Shown one piece after another: positions 38,145-48,952 of a stretch of 64,000 nt of DNA. Within the stretch, counting starts at the first letter, position 1. Every line of letters starts with the position of its first letter. The stretch is from assembly GCA_947495555.1 (NCBI GenBank), contig CANLZI010000002.1:248001-312000 (forward strand). The letters are read 5' to 3'. Source of the stretch: an uncultured Erythrobacter sp. (GTDB taxonomy: Bacteria; Pseudomonadota; Alphaproteobacteria; Sphingomonadales; Sphingomonadaceae). The notes beneath the pieces are model-generated. The model had not been told where the DNA came from. It was given only the letters and a program-made list of their open reading frames with translations, and searched no databases. A program made the translations under genes and the position numbers.

Positions 38145-40259
38145 ATGCACGCAGAAGATCACAGCAACCGACTGAGCAAAATGCCCGAACTGCTGGGGTA
38201 TTTGATGACCCTTATTGTTGTCATCCTATCCGGTATGGTGCTCACTTTGGGTTGGGGCATTGGCTCGAGGGAATTCACCAACTTTGGCAATCAGTTTTCC
38301 GCCATGGCACCGTCCACGGCCATTCTCTTTTTGGCGTCTTCAGCATCACTGTTCGCGTTTCATCACTTTTCCTCAAGTGAGCGATTAGGCTTCGTGGTGC
38401 GATTGGTGGGACTGGCGATCATTGCCATCACCTTGGCCAATTTGCTCATCCTTTTCTCAGGCTCGAAGTCCGGAATTGATCAGCTCATTTGGCCCGGCCC
38501 CGGAGAGCTCATCCAAGCCAAAATGTCGGAGGCCAGCTCATTTGGATTCTTGTGTCTGGGCACATGCATGGTGCAAATACCGAACAAAGGCGGCCCGCAC
38601 CGGATTGCCGTTTCATCGGCCTCGTTGGGGGTGACCATCACCCTTCTCGCATTGATCGTCTTTTCTCTCGACGCGCGCTCTCTTTCGACCGCAGCGATGT
38701 ACTCCAGCCTGTCTCTTCCCACCGCTGTCGCATTTCTATTCTTGTTCGTCGCTGTTTTGCTCCATTTGCGTGAATATGGCTGGATGAAGGTCTTGTTGGG
38801 AACAGGCCGAGGCTCGACTGACCTGCGCCGATTGATGCCATGGGTGATCGGCCTACCTCTCGCGCTCATCCTTTGGACAAATTATGCAATGGAAGAGCAG
38901 GTCTTCGACGAGAATTTCCGGCTCAGCCTGCTCGCGACCGGAATGGTGGTTGGCCTATCGTCCATCCTGTTCAGAGATGCCGGCAGAACAAATCGGTTGG
39001 AGACCAGTGCAGCGACCGCAATGGCACGGGCTGCCGAAGCCGAAACCGAGCGTGAGGAGCAAAACCGCCAACAAGAGCAAGCCGAGAGCACGTCGCAAGC
39101 AAAGACAAGATTTCTGGCCAATATGAGCCACGAAATCCGTACTCCCATGAATGGAATACTTGGCTTTTCAGACCTCCTTCTAAGAGACAATCTAACTCGC
39201 GAGCAACATCAAAAAGTCAGCCTTATTCACGAATCCGGCCAGACAATGCTCAAACTGATCGACGATATTTTGGACCTGTCAAAGGTCGAAACCGGTCACA
39301 TTTCCATGCATAGAGAATCCACTGACATCCGGCACAAGATCAGCAGTTGTGTCCGATTATTCAAAGCAGCAGCGATCAAGAAGGGGCTTGTAATCGAATG
39401 CCATTTCGCACCTGATCTGCCCCACTATATCTTGACAGATAAATTAAGGCTTAGGCAAATCCTGAACAATCTGATTGGCAATGCGGTCAAATTTACCCAC
39501 ACGGGACGCATCGATGTTTCCGCCAACATCACCAATGGATCGATAGAAATCTCGGTAGAAGATACTGGGATCGGAAATCCGCTCGACAGGCAGAAGAGCG
39601 TCCTAGGTGAATTCTCGCAAGCCGATGACAGCACCCAAAGACAATATGGCGGATCGGGCCTGGGACTGCATATCAGCAAGCGACTGATCGAGCTTTTGGA
39701 CGGGTCAATGGCGCTGACCAGCGTGGAAGGCGAAGGCACCAAGGTAATTATCAGGCATCCGGTTGAGCTTCCCGAAAATGCCAGAGCCGCTGTCGGGGTT
39801 AGCGCGGAGCAACAATGCGTGGGCGACCAGATTGATTGGCGCGGTAAGAAAATTGCGGTCGCAGAAGACCATGACATCAATCAGATGCTCATCCTGTCAA
39901 TGCTGACAGACCTGGGGGTTGACGCTCAGCTGTTCGAAAACGGTGCAGAGGCTGTCAGAGGTATTGCCGAGGCGGACGACGCGGGAGACGGTTTTGCCTT
40001 GGTCTTAATGGATATCCAGATGCCCGAAATGGATGGCATGTCAGCCACCCGAGAATTGCGGAAGATGGGCTATTCATCGGCCAAGCTCCCGATAGTCGCA
40101 ATGACCGCCAATGCATTCAAAAGCGATGTTCAGGATTGTCTGGAAGCAGGCATGCAAGACCATTTGGCAAAGCCGATTTCGGTTAAATTGCTCACCAATA
40201 TTCTCTCAAAATGGTTGATCACTGTGCCTGATGCACGCCAAGGCGCAATGACACCTTAA
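38145..40259 (+). CDS. Multi-TM hybrid histidine kinase (HisKA-HATPase-REC)
   Basis: [23 protein letters not shown] (H-box), [12 protein letters not shown] (N-box), [18 protein letters not shown] (G-box), REC with [20 protein letters not shown] and MTANAF..AKPIS. Confidence 0.95.
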   Translation: MHAEDHSNRLSKMPELLGYLMTLIVVILSGMVLTLGWGIGSREFTNFGNQFSAMAPSTAILFLASSASLFAFHHFSSSERLGFVVRLVGLAIIAITLANLLILFSGSKSGIDQLIWPGPGELIQAKMSEASSFGFLCLGTCMVQIPNKGGPHRIAVSSASLGVTITLLALIVFSLDARSLSTAAMYSSLSLPTAVAFLFLFVAVLLHLREYGWMKVLLGTGRGSTDLRRLMPWVIGLPLALILWTNYAMEEQVFDENFRLSLLATGMVVGLSSILFRDAGRTNRLETSAATAMARAAEAETEREEQNRQQEQAESTSQAKTRFLANMSHEIRTPMNGILGFSDLLLRDNLTREQHQKVSLIHESGQTMLKLIDDILDLSKVETGHISMHRESTDIRHKISSCVRLFKAAAIKKGLVIECHFAPDLPHYILTDKLRLRQILNNLIGNAVKFTHTGRIDVSANITNGSIEISVEDTGIGNPLDRQKSVLGEFSQADDSTQRQYGGSGLGLHISKRLIELLDGSMALTSVEGEGTKVIIRHPVELPENARAAVGVSAEQQCVGDQIDWRGKKIAVAEDHDINQMLILSMLTDLGVDAQLFENGAEAVRGIAEADDAGDGFALVLMDIQMPEMDGMSATRELRKMGYSSAKLPIVAMTANAFKSDVQDCLEAGMQDHLAKPISVKLLTNILSKWLITVPDARQGAMTP

Positions 40260-40283
40260 GCCAGCGTGTCCTTGCCGCAGCGA

Positions 40284-41651
40284 TTAGACGCTGATCACGC
40301 TATCCCATGGGCCTCGTATGGCGACCGTGGTCGACGGAGACATCAGATTCACAAACATGGTTGAACCATCGGGTGAGAAACAGGCGCCGGCAAATTCGGT
40401 TTGGATACGGCTTCTGCCGAAGACATATGTTTTGCCTTTGGGCGTCACACATCTGAGGTGATTGTTGGTAATCTCGGTATACTGATCTTCCGACACCATC
40501 AGATGCCCCGATGGCATCACACAGATATTGTCACCCAGATTGTAGGTCGCTGCATCCTGGCTTTCAAGAAACAGACTCAAACTGCCATCGTCGCCATGAA
40601 GCGACGCTTTTGCGGCAGGTCTGTACCGAAAAATTTGCCCGAATTTCTTGGGTCCACCGCTGGTGGCAGTGAAAAACAACTGGTGCTCTTTCTCGTCCCA
40701 GAAGATGCCTTCGCCGCGCGCAAAAATGGTCGCGCCGCGCTGTGCCCCGCGTTCGCGTAGCTCACCCGCGGAACGCTCTGGATCACCCAAATCGACCCAT
40801 CTTGCAGTGTGCTCATCGCCAACCGAAATAGAGATGTCTTCCCAATTTCTAGTGTCGGCAATTCCACTAATCGAGAGAGCTTGCAGTCTGCCGCCGGCCG
40901 CCAACTGGCCCGGGACACTGGGGATGAAGCGGTAGAACAAACTATCTCCTCGATCCTCAGTCATATAGGCGATGCCCGATCGCGGATCGATGCAGACCGC
41001 CTCGTGGACGAAACAACCCATTGCCTTGAGCGGGACCGGATCGACCAAACCTTTGTGATCGGCGGGAACCTCGAAGATATAGCCATGATCTTTGCCCACT
41101 CCGTCGCTTACTTCCAGCGCGCTTTCCTCGCAGGACAGCCAACTGCCCCAAGGGGTGATGCCTCCCGAACAATTGCGCGCCGTGCCAATCAGGCTAAGAA
41201 ATTCTTCGACCACCCTGCGCTCGTCCGTATCGTAGATAAGAGTGGTGGTGCCGCCGGGCAATATCTTCTGCTGGTCGTCATCAATGCGATCATACGCGTT
41301 AATATGATCGGGAACGTCACCAACGAAGGGGCCAGAGCTACCCTCTAGCGCATTGAGTTCATGGTTTCGGACCAGCGCAACTCTGTTCTTGCCTATCCCA
41401 ATGCAGCCCATGCCATCGGCGACATCAGGAACAACAAAGCCATCGCTCATCAAATTCCCGCGACGGGAAATCACCTGATATGAAAAGCCCTTGGGCAGAT
41501 CCAGCAGCCGATCAGGATCGGCCACCAATGGACCATAGCCACCAACCTCGTTGACGGCATTGAAGGGCAAATGTGCATGGGCACGAGCTGCCAAGCCGGC
41601 AAAGGCTGTGCCGAGCATTCCTGCTCCGAAAATCCGCCGCGAAATCATCAT
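40284..41651 (-). CDS. PhoX family (DUF839) phosphatase-like protein with Tat-like signal
   Basis: SRRIFGAGMLGTAFAGLAARAHA; VALVRNHELN, GGTTTLIYD, RNCSGGITPWGSWLSCEE, HEAVCIDPRSGIAYMTEDRGDSLFYRFIP. Confidence 0.9.
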   Translation of the reverse strand: MMISRRIFGAGMLGTAFAGLAARAHAHLPFNAVNEVGGYGPLVADPDRLLDLPKGFSYQVISRRGNLMSDGFVVPDVADGMGCIGIGKNRVALVRNHELNALEGSSGPFVGDVPDHINAYDRIDDDQQKILPGGTTTLIYDTDERRVVEEFLSLIGTARNCSGGITPWGSWLSCEESALEVSDGVGKDHGYIFEVPADHKGLVDPVPLKAMGCFVHEAVCIDPRSGIAYMTEDRGDSLFYRFIPSVPGQLAAGGRLQALSISGIADTRNWEDISISVGDEHTARWVDLGDPERSAGELRERGAQRGATIFARGEGIFWDEKEHQLFFTATSGGPKKFGQIFRYRPAAKASLHGDDGSLSLFLESQDAATYNLGDNICVMPSGHLMVSEDQYTEITNNHLRCVTPKGKTYVFGRSRIQTEFAGACFSPDGSTMFVNLMSPSTTVAIRGPWDSVISV

Positions 41652-41735
41652 CGTGAGTAGGGCCTCCAGCTACTTTCCAACGCGGCCATGCCGGGACTTC
41701 TCCAAAACACAGAGCCCCGCAAGCAAAGGTCCACC

Positions 41736-43235
41736 TTATCCCAGCTTGTCTTTCAGGATTTGGTTCACAACAGCAGGGTTGGCTTTGCCCTGCATGGCCT
41801 TCATCGTCTGACCGACAAAGAAGCCGAACAACTTGTCCTTGCCGCCGCGATATTGCTCGACCTTGTCCGCATTATTAGCGAGAATCGCGTCAATCGCGGC
41901 CTCGATTGCGCCGGTATCGCTGACCTGCTTGAGGCCTTCTGTATCGGCAATTTCATCGGGCTCGCGGCCGGTCTTCAGAACGATCTCGAAGATTTCCTTG
42001 GCTTGGCCACCGGAAATCTCGCCAGCATCTTGCATCTTGAGAATTGCGGCCTGGCGTGCAGCTGTGGCGTGCTCCACCTGAGCCTCATCACCCAGCGATT
42101 TGATAACGCCGGGAGCGACAGACAGAGCCCAATTGGCGACCTGCGTGGCAACCTTTGCTTCGCCCTTGCCCAATGCGCTGGCGGTCTCATTCAGCAGCGT
42201 TTCGAACCGAGCGAAGGTCTCCACCTCGGCGGTCAATTCGCGCGCATTATAGGGCGTCAGGCCCAAATCCTGCTCGTATCGGATGCGCTTGGCATCGGGC
42301 AGCTCGGGCAGCGATGCTCGGCAATCGGCCAGGAAATCATCCTCCAGATTTACCGGCAACAAATCGGGATCGGGGAAATAGCGATAATCATGAGCGTCTT
42401 CCTTGCTGCGCATGGTCCGCGTGGTGCCGGTCGCGACATCAAACAGCCGCGTTTCCTGATCGACTGAGCCCCCGCTTTCAAGCAAATCGACCTGACGGTT
42501 CGCTTCATATTCAATCACTTGCATCACGAAGCGTACCGAATTGACGTTCTTCGTCTCGGTCCGAGTGCCCAATTCCGGATCGCCCACCTTACGCACGCTG
42601 ACATTCACGTCAGCCCGCATAGAGCCCTGCTCCATATTACCATCGCACGACCCGACATAACGTAGGATCGAGCGCAGTTTGCGCACATAAGCGCCCGCTT
42701 CTGCCGGCGAGGTCATATCCGGCTTGGACACGATCTCCATCAGTGCCACACCGCAGCGGTTCAGATCGACATAGGACATGGTCGGGTGCTGATCATGCAT
42801 CAACTTACCCGCATCCTGTTCCACATGGATCCGCTCAATCCCGATCACCTTGTCTTCGGGTATACCGGACTTCTCATCGGCCTCGATCAGCAGCTGCCCC
42901 TCGCCCACAATCGGGTGATAGAGCTGGGAAATCTGATAGCCCTGCGGCAAATCGGCATAGAAGTAATTCTTGCGGTCGAAACGCGAATATTTGTTGATCT
43001 CAGCCTCGATCGCCATGCCGGTGCGCACCGCCTGTCGGATGCATTCGGCATTGGGAACGGGCAGCATTCCGGGCATGGCCGCATCGACCAGACTGACTTG
43101 CGTGTTGGGTTCGGCGCCAAATTCGGTGGAGGAGTCTGAAAACAGCTTGGCCTGAGAGCTGATCTGGGCATGCACTTCGAGGCCGATCACGACCTCCCAA
43201 TCACCCGTTGCGCCCTGAATGCGATAAGAACTCAT
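41736..43235 (-). CDS. gatB: Asp-tRNA(Asn)/Glu-tRNA(Gln) amidotransferase subunit B
   Basis: [60 protein letters not shown]-like region; ATG at 43235. Confidence 0.97.
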   Translation of the reverse strand: MSSYRIQGATGDWEVVIGLEVHAQISSQAKLFSDSSTEFGAEPNTQVSLVDAAMPGMLPVPNAECIRQAVRTGMAIEAEINKYSRFDRKNYFYADLPQGYQISQLYHPIVGEGQLLIEADEKSGIPEDKVIGIERIHVEQDAGKLMHDQHPTMSYVDLNRCGVALMEIVSKPDMTSPAEAGAYVRKLRSILRYVGSCDGNMEQGSMRADVNVSVRKVGDPELGTRTETKNVNSVRFVMQVIEYEANRQVDLLESGGSVDQETRLFDVATGTTRTMRSKEDAHDYRYFPDPDLLPVNLEDDFLADCRASLPELPDAKRIRYEQDLGLTPYNARELTAEVETFARFETLLNETASALGKGEAKVATQVANWALSVAPGVIKSLGDEAQVEHATAARQAAILKMQDAGEISGGQAKEIFEIVLKTGREPDEIADTEGLKQVSDTGAIEAAIDAILANNADKVEQYRGGKDKLFGFFVGQTMKAMQGKANPAVVNQILKDKLG

Positions 43236-43435
43236 TGTAACTCCGAAACACCAGAATTGTGCAGCGGCAGTGCACCCGTGGCCACCACCTGCAATCTCAA
43301 TTGACCTATTTAGCGATTCCGCTGCGTAAATCCATGGGCCACATTGCCATTTCGCTGCAAATATCGCGCGCGCGATGGCCAAACCCAGAGATCGCTTTAC
43401 CCGAGCCAAGTGGCGGGATAGGTCCAAGCCCGATT

Positions 43436-44080
43436 ATGCCGCAAACAATCGCCACCTATCACGATCGTGTCCGAACAGACGCGCTGGCCATGCTGGAAGG
43501 CAATGCGGGCGCGGTTTTGGACTTTGGCGGAGGGGTTGGAGCGACCTCTGCGGCGCTGAAACAGGCAGGCCGCGTTAGCCATGTCGCTCTGCTGGATCAA
43601 GTGGCGGACAATGCGCTGGGTGATATGGATCAAGCCGTCGCGCTTGATCTGAATGATAGCGATCGGGTGAAGGGCGCTCTGGATGATGCGGGGCCATTCG
43701 ACACTATCCTATGTCTGGATGTGCTCGAGCATCTGATCGATCCGTGGGCAATTTTCCCGCTTCTCGAAAGCGCGCTCAAACCGGGCGGCACAATGATCTT
43801 ATCGCTGCCCAACATCAGTTATCGCGGCGTGGTGATGCCGCTGCTGTTGCGCGGGCGGTTTGATTATGTCGATGCGGGCGTGATGGACCGGACCCATCTG
43901 CGCTGGTTTACCAAATCTAGCATGGTCGAGCTGGCGACCAGAGGCGGCTTAAAGCTGGATCAGATTGCACCGAATATTTCAGGCCGGCGCGACAATATGT
44001 TGAATGCTCTCACCTTGGGGTTGTTCGAGAGGTTCTTCGCTAGGCAATACCGCCTGAAATTGCGAAAATCGGCCGGTTAA
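43436..44080 (+). CDS. Class I SAM-dependent methyltransferase
   Basis: AVLDFGGGVGATSAALKQAG, DTILCLDVLEHLIDPWAIFPLLESALKPGGTMILSLPNISY, HLRWFTKSSMVEL. Confidence 0.88.
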   Translation: MPQTIATYHDRVRTDALAMLEGNAGAVLDFGGGVGATSAALKQAGRVSHVALLDQVADNALGDMDQAVALDLNDSDRVKGALDDAGPFDTILCLDVLEHLIDPWAIFPLLESALKPGGTMILSLPNISYRGVVMPLLLRGRFDYVDAGVMDRTHLRWFTKSSMVELATRGGLKLDQIAPNISGRRDNMLNALTLGLFERFFARQYRLKLRKSAG

Positions 44081-45198
44081 GACAGCAATTTCCGCGACCA
44101 ATCGCGTCCCGGCTTTTCTACCAGCCTATAGCTCAACCATGACACGCCGATCAGCAGCGCAAGCATAGCCACTGTCACTGCATTCCCGACCCAGGGCGAT
44201 CCGGTCAGCAAGGTGCGGCCCTGCGCATCCACCGAAATGTCGATCAGATCGGTCATTTGCAGCAGTTCTCCCAAGCGGCCCTGCACAAACACATGCACCA
44301 TATAGATCGAATAGCTGATCAGGCCGAGCAGCTGGAAGAAGGGCCGTCGCAGCAAGGCTGAGACAAGCCCGCTTTGCGTGGCCAGTGCCATGATGGTGAG
44401 CGCGAACACCAACGGGGCAAAAAACGTCCATGCGCCGGCGGCGAAGGATGCAAATGCAATCACCAATGCGATGGCCAGTGCCTCCCACAATTGGCCGTGC
44501 AGACCGCCGAATTGGCGAAAGGCCTTATAGGTCAGCACGCCGACTGAAAAGCCGAAGATGCAGCGCACGATCCCGCCTTCAAAGGTCACATGCAGATCGG
44601 GTGCATTGGCGAATAACCACACGCCCGCGGCCAGCACCAAAAGCCCCGCTATCCCCACGAACCACCGCCGGGCGATCACAAAGATCACCGCGTACAAAAG
44701 ATAGGTCCACATCTCTGCCGCTATGCTCCACGCCGGGCCGTTCCAGCCGCGGCCACCCTCGATCCCAAAACTTTGCAACAAGAATATATTTTGCAGCAAT
44801 GCGCCAATGCTTCGCGATCCGGTGAAGGGTTCGCGGGTGACAAATTGCGCGATCCAATCGCCGCCAAACACCAGCAACAATTCCAGCGCGATAAAAGCCA
44901 GCAAGACCGCGATATGCAGCGGATAGATCCGGCCCATCCGCAGCGCCATAAATCGCCCGACTGAGACCGCGCCATCACACAACCGCGCGCCATAGGAATG
45001 GGCAATCACAAAGCCGCTGAGGACGAAGAAATAGTCGACGAACAGCCAGCCATTTTGCACCAGCAAAGACCGGGCGATCAGGCCATTGGCTTGAAAGTGG
45101 TATAGCGCCACCAGCAGCGCGCAGATGCCGCGCAATGCGTCCAGCACTTCAAACCGCTCAGCCGCAGTATGTGGCGACTGGAGCGATTGTTTCGTCAC
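44077..45198 (-). CDS. Acyltransferase 3 family membrane protein (OafA/YrhL-like)
   Basis: EVLDALRGICALLVALYHFQ, NGWLFVDYFFVLSGFVIAHSYG, GPAWSIAAEMWTYLL; many TM segments. Confidence 0.92.
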   Translation of the reverse strand: MTKQSLQSPHTAAERFEVLDALRGICALLVALYHFQANGLIARSLLVQNGWLFVDYFFVLSGFVIAHSYGARLCDGAVSVGRFMALRMGRIYPLHIAVLLAFIALELLLVFGGDWIAQFVTREPFTGSRSIGALLQNIFLLQSFGIEGGRGWNGPAWSIAAEMWTYLLYAVIFVIARRWFVGIAGLLVLAAGVWLFANAPDLHVTFEGGIVRCIFGFSVGVLTYKAFRQFGGLHGQLWEALAIALVIAFASFAAGAWTFFAPLVFALTIMALATQSGLVSALLRRPFFQLLGLISYSIYMVHVFVQGRLGELLQMTDLIDISVDAQGRTLLTGSPWVGNAVTVAMLALLIGVSWLSYRLVEKPGRDWSRKLLS

Positions 45199-45201
45199 GG
45201 A

Positions 45202-45570
45202 TTACCCACCCGTGGTTTCCAGCAAATAGGCCTCTGTCTGCTGAACTTCGACCTGCAACATGCGATCATATGGGGTCTTGCCGGTGATGTTGGTGGCATT
45301 CAGCAGCAGTACCGAAATGTCACGATATTCGGGGAATTCGCGTAGCTCGCGCATGCTGGCGACCACCGCTGGCCCGTTGGAAGCTTCCTTGTTCACCTCA
45401 TGAACCAGCCGGTCGAGCACCGCCATATAAGCGCGATACCGCGTACCCGGCTGCTTCTCGATCGCCACCTGGCGTCCGGTGTAGAGAATTGAGAGGAACA
45501 CCCACACCGGGATGACCAAGCCAACCACAATCAACCCGATGATGGTGAGTTCAAATGCGCTCACCACCAT
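45202..45570 (-). CDS. Small membrane-anchored hypothetical protein
   Basis: 122 aa, N-terminal [25 protein letters not shown]; overlaps the end of gatA by 10 bp. Confidence 0.7.
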   Translation of the reverse strand: MVVSAFELTIIGLIVVGLVIPVWVFLSILYTGRQVAIEKQPGTRYRAYMAVLDRLVHEVNKEASNGPAVVASMRELREFPEYRDISVLLLNATNITGKTPYDRMLQVEVQQTEAYLLETTGG

Positions 45571-47051
45571 TTCTCCGGCTTGGCGGCAAATCCAGCACGT
45601 TGCTGGATTGCTAGGCCAGCGTTCAACACCCCTTGCTCGTCAAATGGCTTGCCCACCAATTGCAGACCCAGCGGCAGACCATCTTTTGTCAAACTCGCTG
45701 GAACGCTCATCGCGGGAAGTCCTGCCAGCGATGCGGGCACGGCGAATACATCGTTCAGATACATCGTCAGCGGATCAGCATCGAGCGATCCGAGCGGGAA
45801 GCTGGCCGTAGGTGTTGTAGGTGCCAGGATCACATCGCATTGCGCCCAGGCCTTTTCAAAGTCCTGCGACACCAGCGTGCGGATTTTCTGCGCCTGATTG
45901 TAATAGGCATCATAGAAGCCCGCGCTCAGCACATAGGTGCCGATTAGAATGCGGCGCTTCACCTCGTCACCAAAGCCCGCTGCACGAGTCTCGGCATACA
46001 TGTCTTGCAGCCCCGCCCCATCGGGCAGATCGCGCAGACCGTAACGCACACCGTCATAGCGCGCGAGGTTGGAAGACGCCTCGGCTGGTGCGATAATGTA
46101 ATAGGCGGGCAGCGCATATTTGGTGTGCGGCAAAGAGATATCGACGATTTCAGCGCCAGCATCTTTCAGCCACGCCTTGCCCTGCTCCCAGCTATCGAGG
46201 ATCGCCTGATCGGTGCCCTCCATCTGGTATTCCTTGGGAATGCCGACTTTCTTGCCCGACAGATCGCCAGACAGAGCGGCTTCCCAATTGGGAACGTCCA
46301 TTTGCAGACTGGTCGCGTCTTTCGGATCGAATCCGGCCATCGCTTCCAACATTATGGCGCAATCTTCCACACTGCGCGCCATCGGACCTGCCTGATCGAG
46401 CGAGCTGGCAAAGGCCACAACGCCCCAGCGGCTGCAGCGGCCATAGGTCGGCTTGATCCCGCAAATGCCGGTGAAGGCGGCAGGCTGGCGGATAGAACCG
46501 CCAGTGTCAGTGCCCGTCGCAGCGGGCGCTATGCGCGCAGCAACTGCTGTGGAACTGCCGCCCGACGAGCCGCCCGGGCTCATCGGAGCATTGCTGCCTT
46601 CCTTTTGCCATGGCGAGGAAACATTGCCGAAATAGCTTGTCTCGTTCGAGCTACCCATCGCAAACTGGTCAAGATTCAGCTTGCCCAACATGCCCGCACC
46701 TGCTGCCCAAAGGTTGGACGAAACGGTGCTTTCATATTCGGGGATAAAGCCTTCCAGAATGTGGCTGGCGGCGGTTGTCTGCACGCCGCGAGTGGCAAAC
46801 AGATCTTTCATTCCGATGGGAACGCCGGCCATTTTGCCGAGCGTCTCGCCCTTGGACCGTGCGGCATCCGTCGCGTCAGCAGCAGCCAACGCGTGGTCGG
46901 GCGTCGTCACGATAAAGGCGTTCAAGGACGCGGCTTGGGCAACGGCAGCGTTGAAGGCTGTCGCCACTTCGCGCGCAGTGAAGTCGCCCTTGGCAACGCC
47001 ATCGCGGATGTCTTTGACACCGAGAGAGGTAAAGTCAGTCATTCTATTCAA
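45561..47051 (-). CDS. gatA: Asp-tRNA(Asn)/Glu-tRNA(Gln) amidotransferase subunit A
   Basis: Amidase signature: [80 protein letters not shown]. Confidence 0.97.
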   Translation of the reverse strand: MNRMTDFTSLGVKDIRDGVAKGDFTAREVATAFNAAVAQAASLNAFIVTTPDHALAAADATDAARSKGETLGKMAGVPIGMKDLFATRGVQTTAASHILEGFIPEYESTVSSNLWAAGAGMLGKLNLDQFAMGSSNETSYFGNVSSPWQKEGSNAPMSPGGSSGGSSTAVAARIAPAATGTDTGGSIRQPAAFTGICGIKPTYGRCSRWGVVAFASSLDQAGPMARSVEDCAIMLEAMAGFDPKDATSLQMDVPNWEAALSGDLSGKKVGIPKEYQMEGTDQAILDSWEQGKAWLKDAGAEIVDISLPHTKYALPAYYIIAPAEASSNLARYDGVRYGLRDLPDGAGLQDMYAETRAAGFGDEVKRRILIGTYVLSAGFYDAYYNQAQKIRTLVSQDFEKAWAQCDVILAPTTPTASFPLGSLDADPLTMYLNDVFAVPASLAGLPAMSVPASLTKDGLPLGLQLVGKPFDEQGVLNAGLAIQQRAGFAAKPEKWW

Positions 47052-47346
47052 TCACCTTGGGCACGCCAAAAAAGCCGTGCTCTGCCGCTGGCGCATTGGC
47101 CAGAACATCGTCTCGCTTGCCGCCGCCCGTCAGCGGATCGGCATCCACCACATCATCGCGCAGGCGCAAGATATTCGGGATAACCGCCGTCATCGGAGCG
47201 ACCTGACTGGTGTCGACCTCGCTCAATTGTTCGACCCATTCGAGGATATTGTTCAGTTCGGGCGCCATTCGCTCCAGCTCTTCATCGCTCATCTTGATGC
47301 GAGCAAGGCTCGCAATTTTGGCGACGGTCTGTTTGTCTACCGACAT
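47044..47346 (-). CDS. gatC: Asp-tRNA(Asn)/Glu-tRNA(Gln) amidotransferase subunit C
   Basis: [52 protein letters not shown]. Confidence 0.96.
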   Translation of the reverse strand: MSVDKQTVAKIASLARIKMSDEELERMAPELNNILEWVEQLSEVDTSQVAPMTAVIPNILRLRDDVVDADPLTGGGKRDDVLANAPAAEHGFFGVPKVIE

Positions 47347-47367
47347 GTGGTTAGTGCCTTGATTGGT

Positions 47368-47943
47368 TTATTGTGCAGGGATGGGTGCAGGAGCGCCCGA
47401 AGCGGCTGGTGCGCCCGGTTGCGCAGACTGCATTGCCTGCTGCAGCAAAGCGATGCGGCGATCAAAATCATCGCGGCTCATGAAATCGACCAATTCAATA
47501 TCGAACACCAAATCGGCACCAGGCGGGATTGGCGAACCTGGTTGCGGCGTATCGCCATAGGCTTTGTCCGACGGGATGAAGAGTTCGTATTTGCCGCCCT
47601 TTTGCATCTGCGTCAGGCCTTCGCTGAAGCCCGGCAACATCGAATCCAATGGCAAGGGGCTACCATCGGGGAAGATGCCTTCGATCGGCAGCGGCAATTC
47701 CTGTGATTCGTCAAAAATCTCGCCCGAATCTGCCAGCTTGCCGACATAATGCACAAACACCACATCATCGGCTGACGGAGAAGCTCCCGTGCCTGCCGTT
47801 ATGGTATCCACTTCAACGCCCTTGGGCACAGCTGCCCATGCAAGGCCAGCGCCGATCAGAACCGCAATGATCACACCAAGCCACAGCTTGGTCAGCGATC
47901 CCTTGGCGATGGGATGCAGGGGTACTCGGGTGACTTCGGTCAT
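47368..47943 (-). CDS. FKBP-type peptidyl-prolyl cis-trans isomerase, membrane-anchored
   Basis: DDVVFVHYVGKLADSGEIFDES...LPGFSEGLTQMQKGGKYELFIPSDKAYG...GADLVFDIELVD. Confidence 0.93.
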   Translation of the reverse strand: MTEVTRVPLHPIAKGSLTKLWLGVIIAVLIGAGLAWAAVPKGVEVDTITAGTGASPSADDVVFVHYVGKLADSGEIFDESQELPLPIEGIFPDGSPLPLDSMLPGFSEGLTQMQKGGKYELFIPSDKAYGDTPQPGSPIPPGADLVFDIELVDFMSRDDFDRRIALLQQAMQSAQPGAPAASGAPAPIPAQ

Positions 47944-47995
47944 ACAGCGTTCCTGAAATACAAAGTATAAAAGGGCAAAAAGAGCCTCAACAAGC

Positions 47996-48027
47996 AAAAA
48001 GGCGCGGGAATCATCCCACGCCCCTTT
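47996..48027 (-). terminator. Rho-independent terminator downstream of rpsU
   Basis: Minus strand GGGGCGTGGGATGATTCCCGCGCCTTTTT. Confidence 0.85.
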
Positions 48028-48106
48028 GGCTTATCATCGTGCTGGCATCAAGCAATTCGGCAGTTAAACCGCTGCAATGCCAACCGCAAAGAATATGGGC
48101 GCGGAC

Positions 48107-48307
48107 TTAACCGTCGCGTTCCATCCGCTTGCGTTCAAGCTTACGAGCGCGGCGAACCGCAGCAGCCTTCTCGCGGGCGCGCTTTTCGCTGGGCTTTTCA
48201 TAATGGCGGCGCAGCTTCATTTCGCGATACACACCTTCACGCTGCAGCTTCTTCTTGAGCGCGCGGAGGGCTTGATCGACATTGTTATCGCGAACCATGA
48301 TTTGCAT
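48107..48307 (-). CDS. rpsU: 30S ribosomal protein S21
   Basis: [61 protein letters not shown]. Confidence 0.97.
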   Translation of the reverse strand: MQIMVRDNNVDQALRALKKKLQREGVYREMKLRRHYEKPSEKRAREKAAAVRRARKLERKRMERDG

Positions 48308-48547
48308 AAAAGACTACTACCTTAATCCATAAGCACGAAGCCCCCCAAAACCGAATCGCGGGGCAAACGCGTAAATCTGACGTTAAAAACAGCACGTTTC
48401 CCACCCTTTAAAGGCACGGAACGCGCTTCAACTTGGGGCTCCTTAACGCTGGATCGGCAAAATGGCAAGGTGTTGCGTGGCGTAAAAGCGCCTTTGCCTG
48501 ATGCACAACGCTATGCAGAGACGGCCCGCCTCGTTAAAGGGCGAGCC

Positions 48548-48952
48548 ATGGCCGGTGATCCTACCCCTCTATATGCAACGTTGAATGTCGCGATTGGCGG
48601 CGCCGTAGGCGCAGCTGCGCGCTATCAACTGGGCCGCGCTGTTACGCAATGGACTGCGCAAGGAAGCGCTTTTCCCTGGGTAACGCTGGCCGTCAACGTG
48701 ATCGGCTGTTTAGCCATGGGCCTGCTGGTGGGGTGGCTGGCCAAAAGCGAAGGTAGCAGCGAAAGCCTGCGCCTGCTTCTGGGCGTCGGATTGCTCGGCG
48801 GATTTACCACATTTAGCGCCTTCAGCCTCGAGATGATGCAATTGATCCAGCGCGGTTCGGCTGGCCTTGCGATCAGCTATGCCGCTGTGTCGGTGCTGGC
48901 CGGACTGGGAGCGCTTTATCTCGGCCTAATGATGATGCGGGGGGCAGCATGA
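48548..48952 (+). CDS. crcB: Fluoride efflux transporter CrcB
   Basis: VAIGGAVGAAARYQLGR, TLAVNVIGCLAMGLLVGWL, LGVGLLGGFTTFSAFSLEMM. Confidence 0.94.
   Translation: MAGDPTPLYATLNVAIGGAVGAAARYQLGRAVTQWTAQGSAFPWVTLAVNVIGCLAMGLLVGWLAKSEGSSESLRLLLGVGLLGGFTTFSAFSLEMMQLIQRGSAGLAISYAAVSVLAGLGALYLGLMMMRGAA

Noticed and set aside
46005-47183. 392-aa plus-strand ORF antisense to gatA (and 46681..47706, 341 aa)
   Set aside because: Antisense to gatA/gatC/FKBP, which carry clear family motifs; no recognisable domains in the shadow ORFs.
48420-48548. Possible fluoride riboswitch upstream of crcB
   Set aside because: I could not fit the crcB-motif conserved core and pseudoknot to the sequence; an Infernal search would decide.
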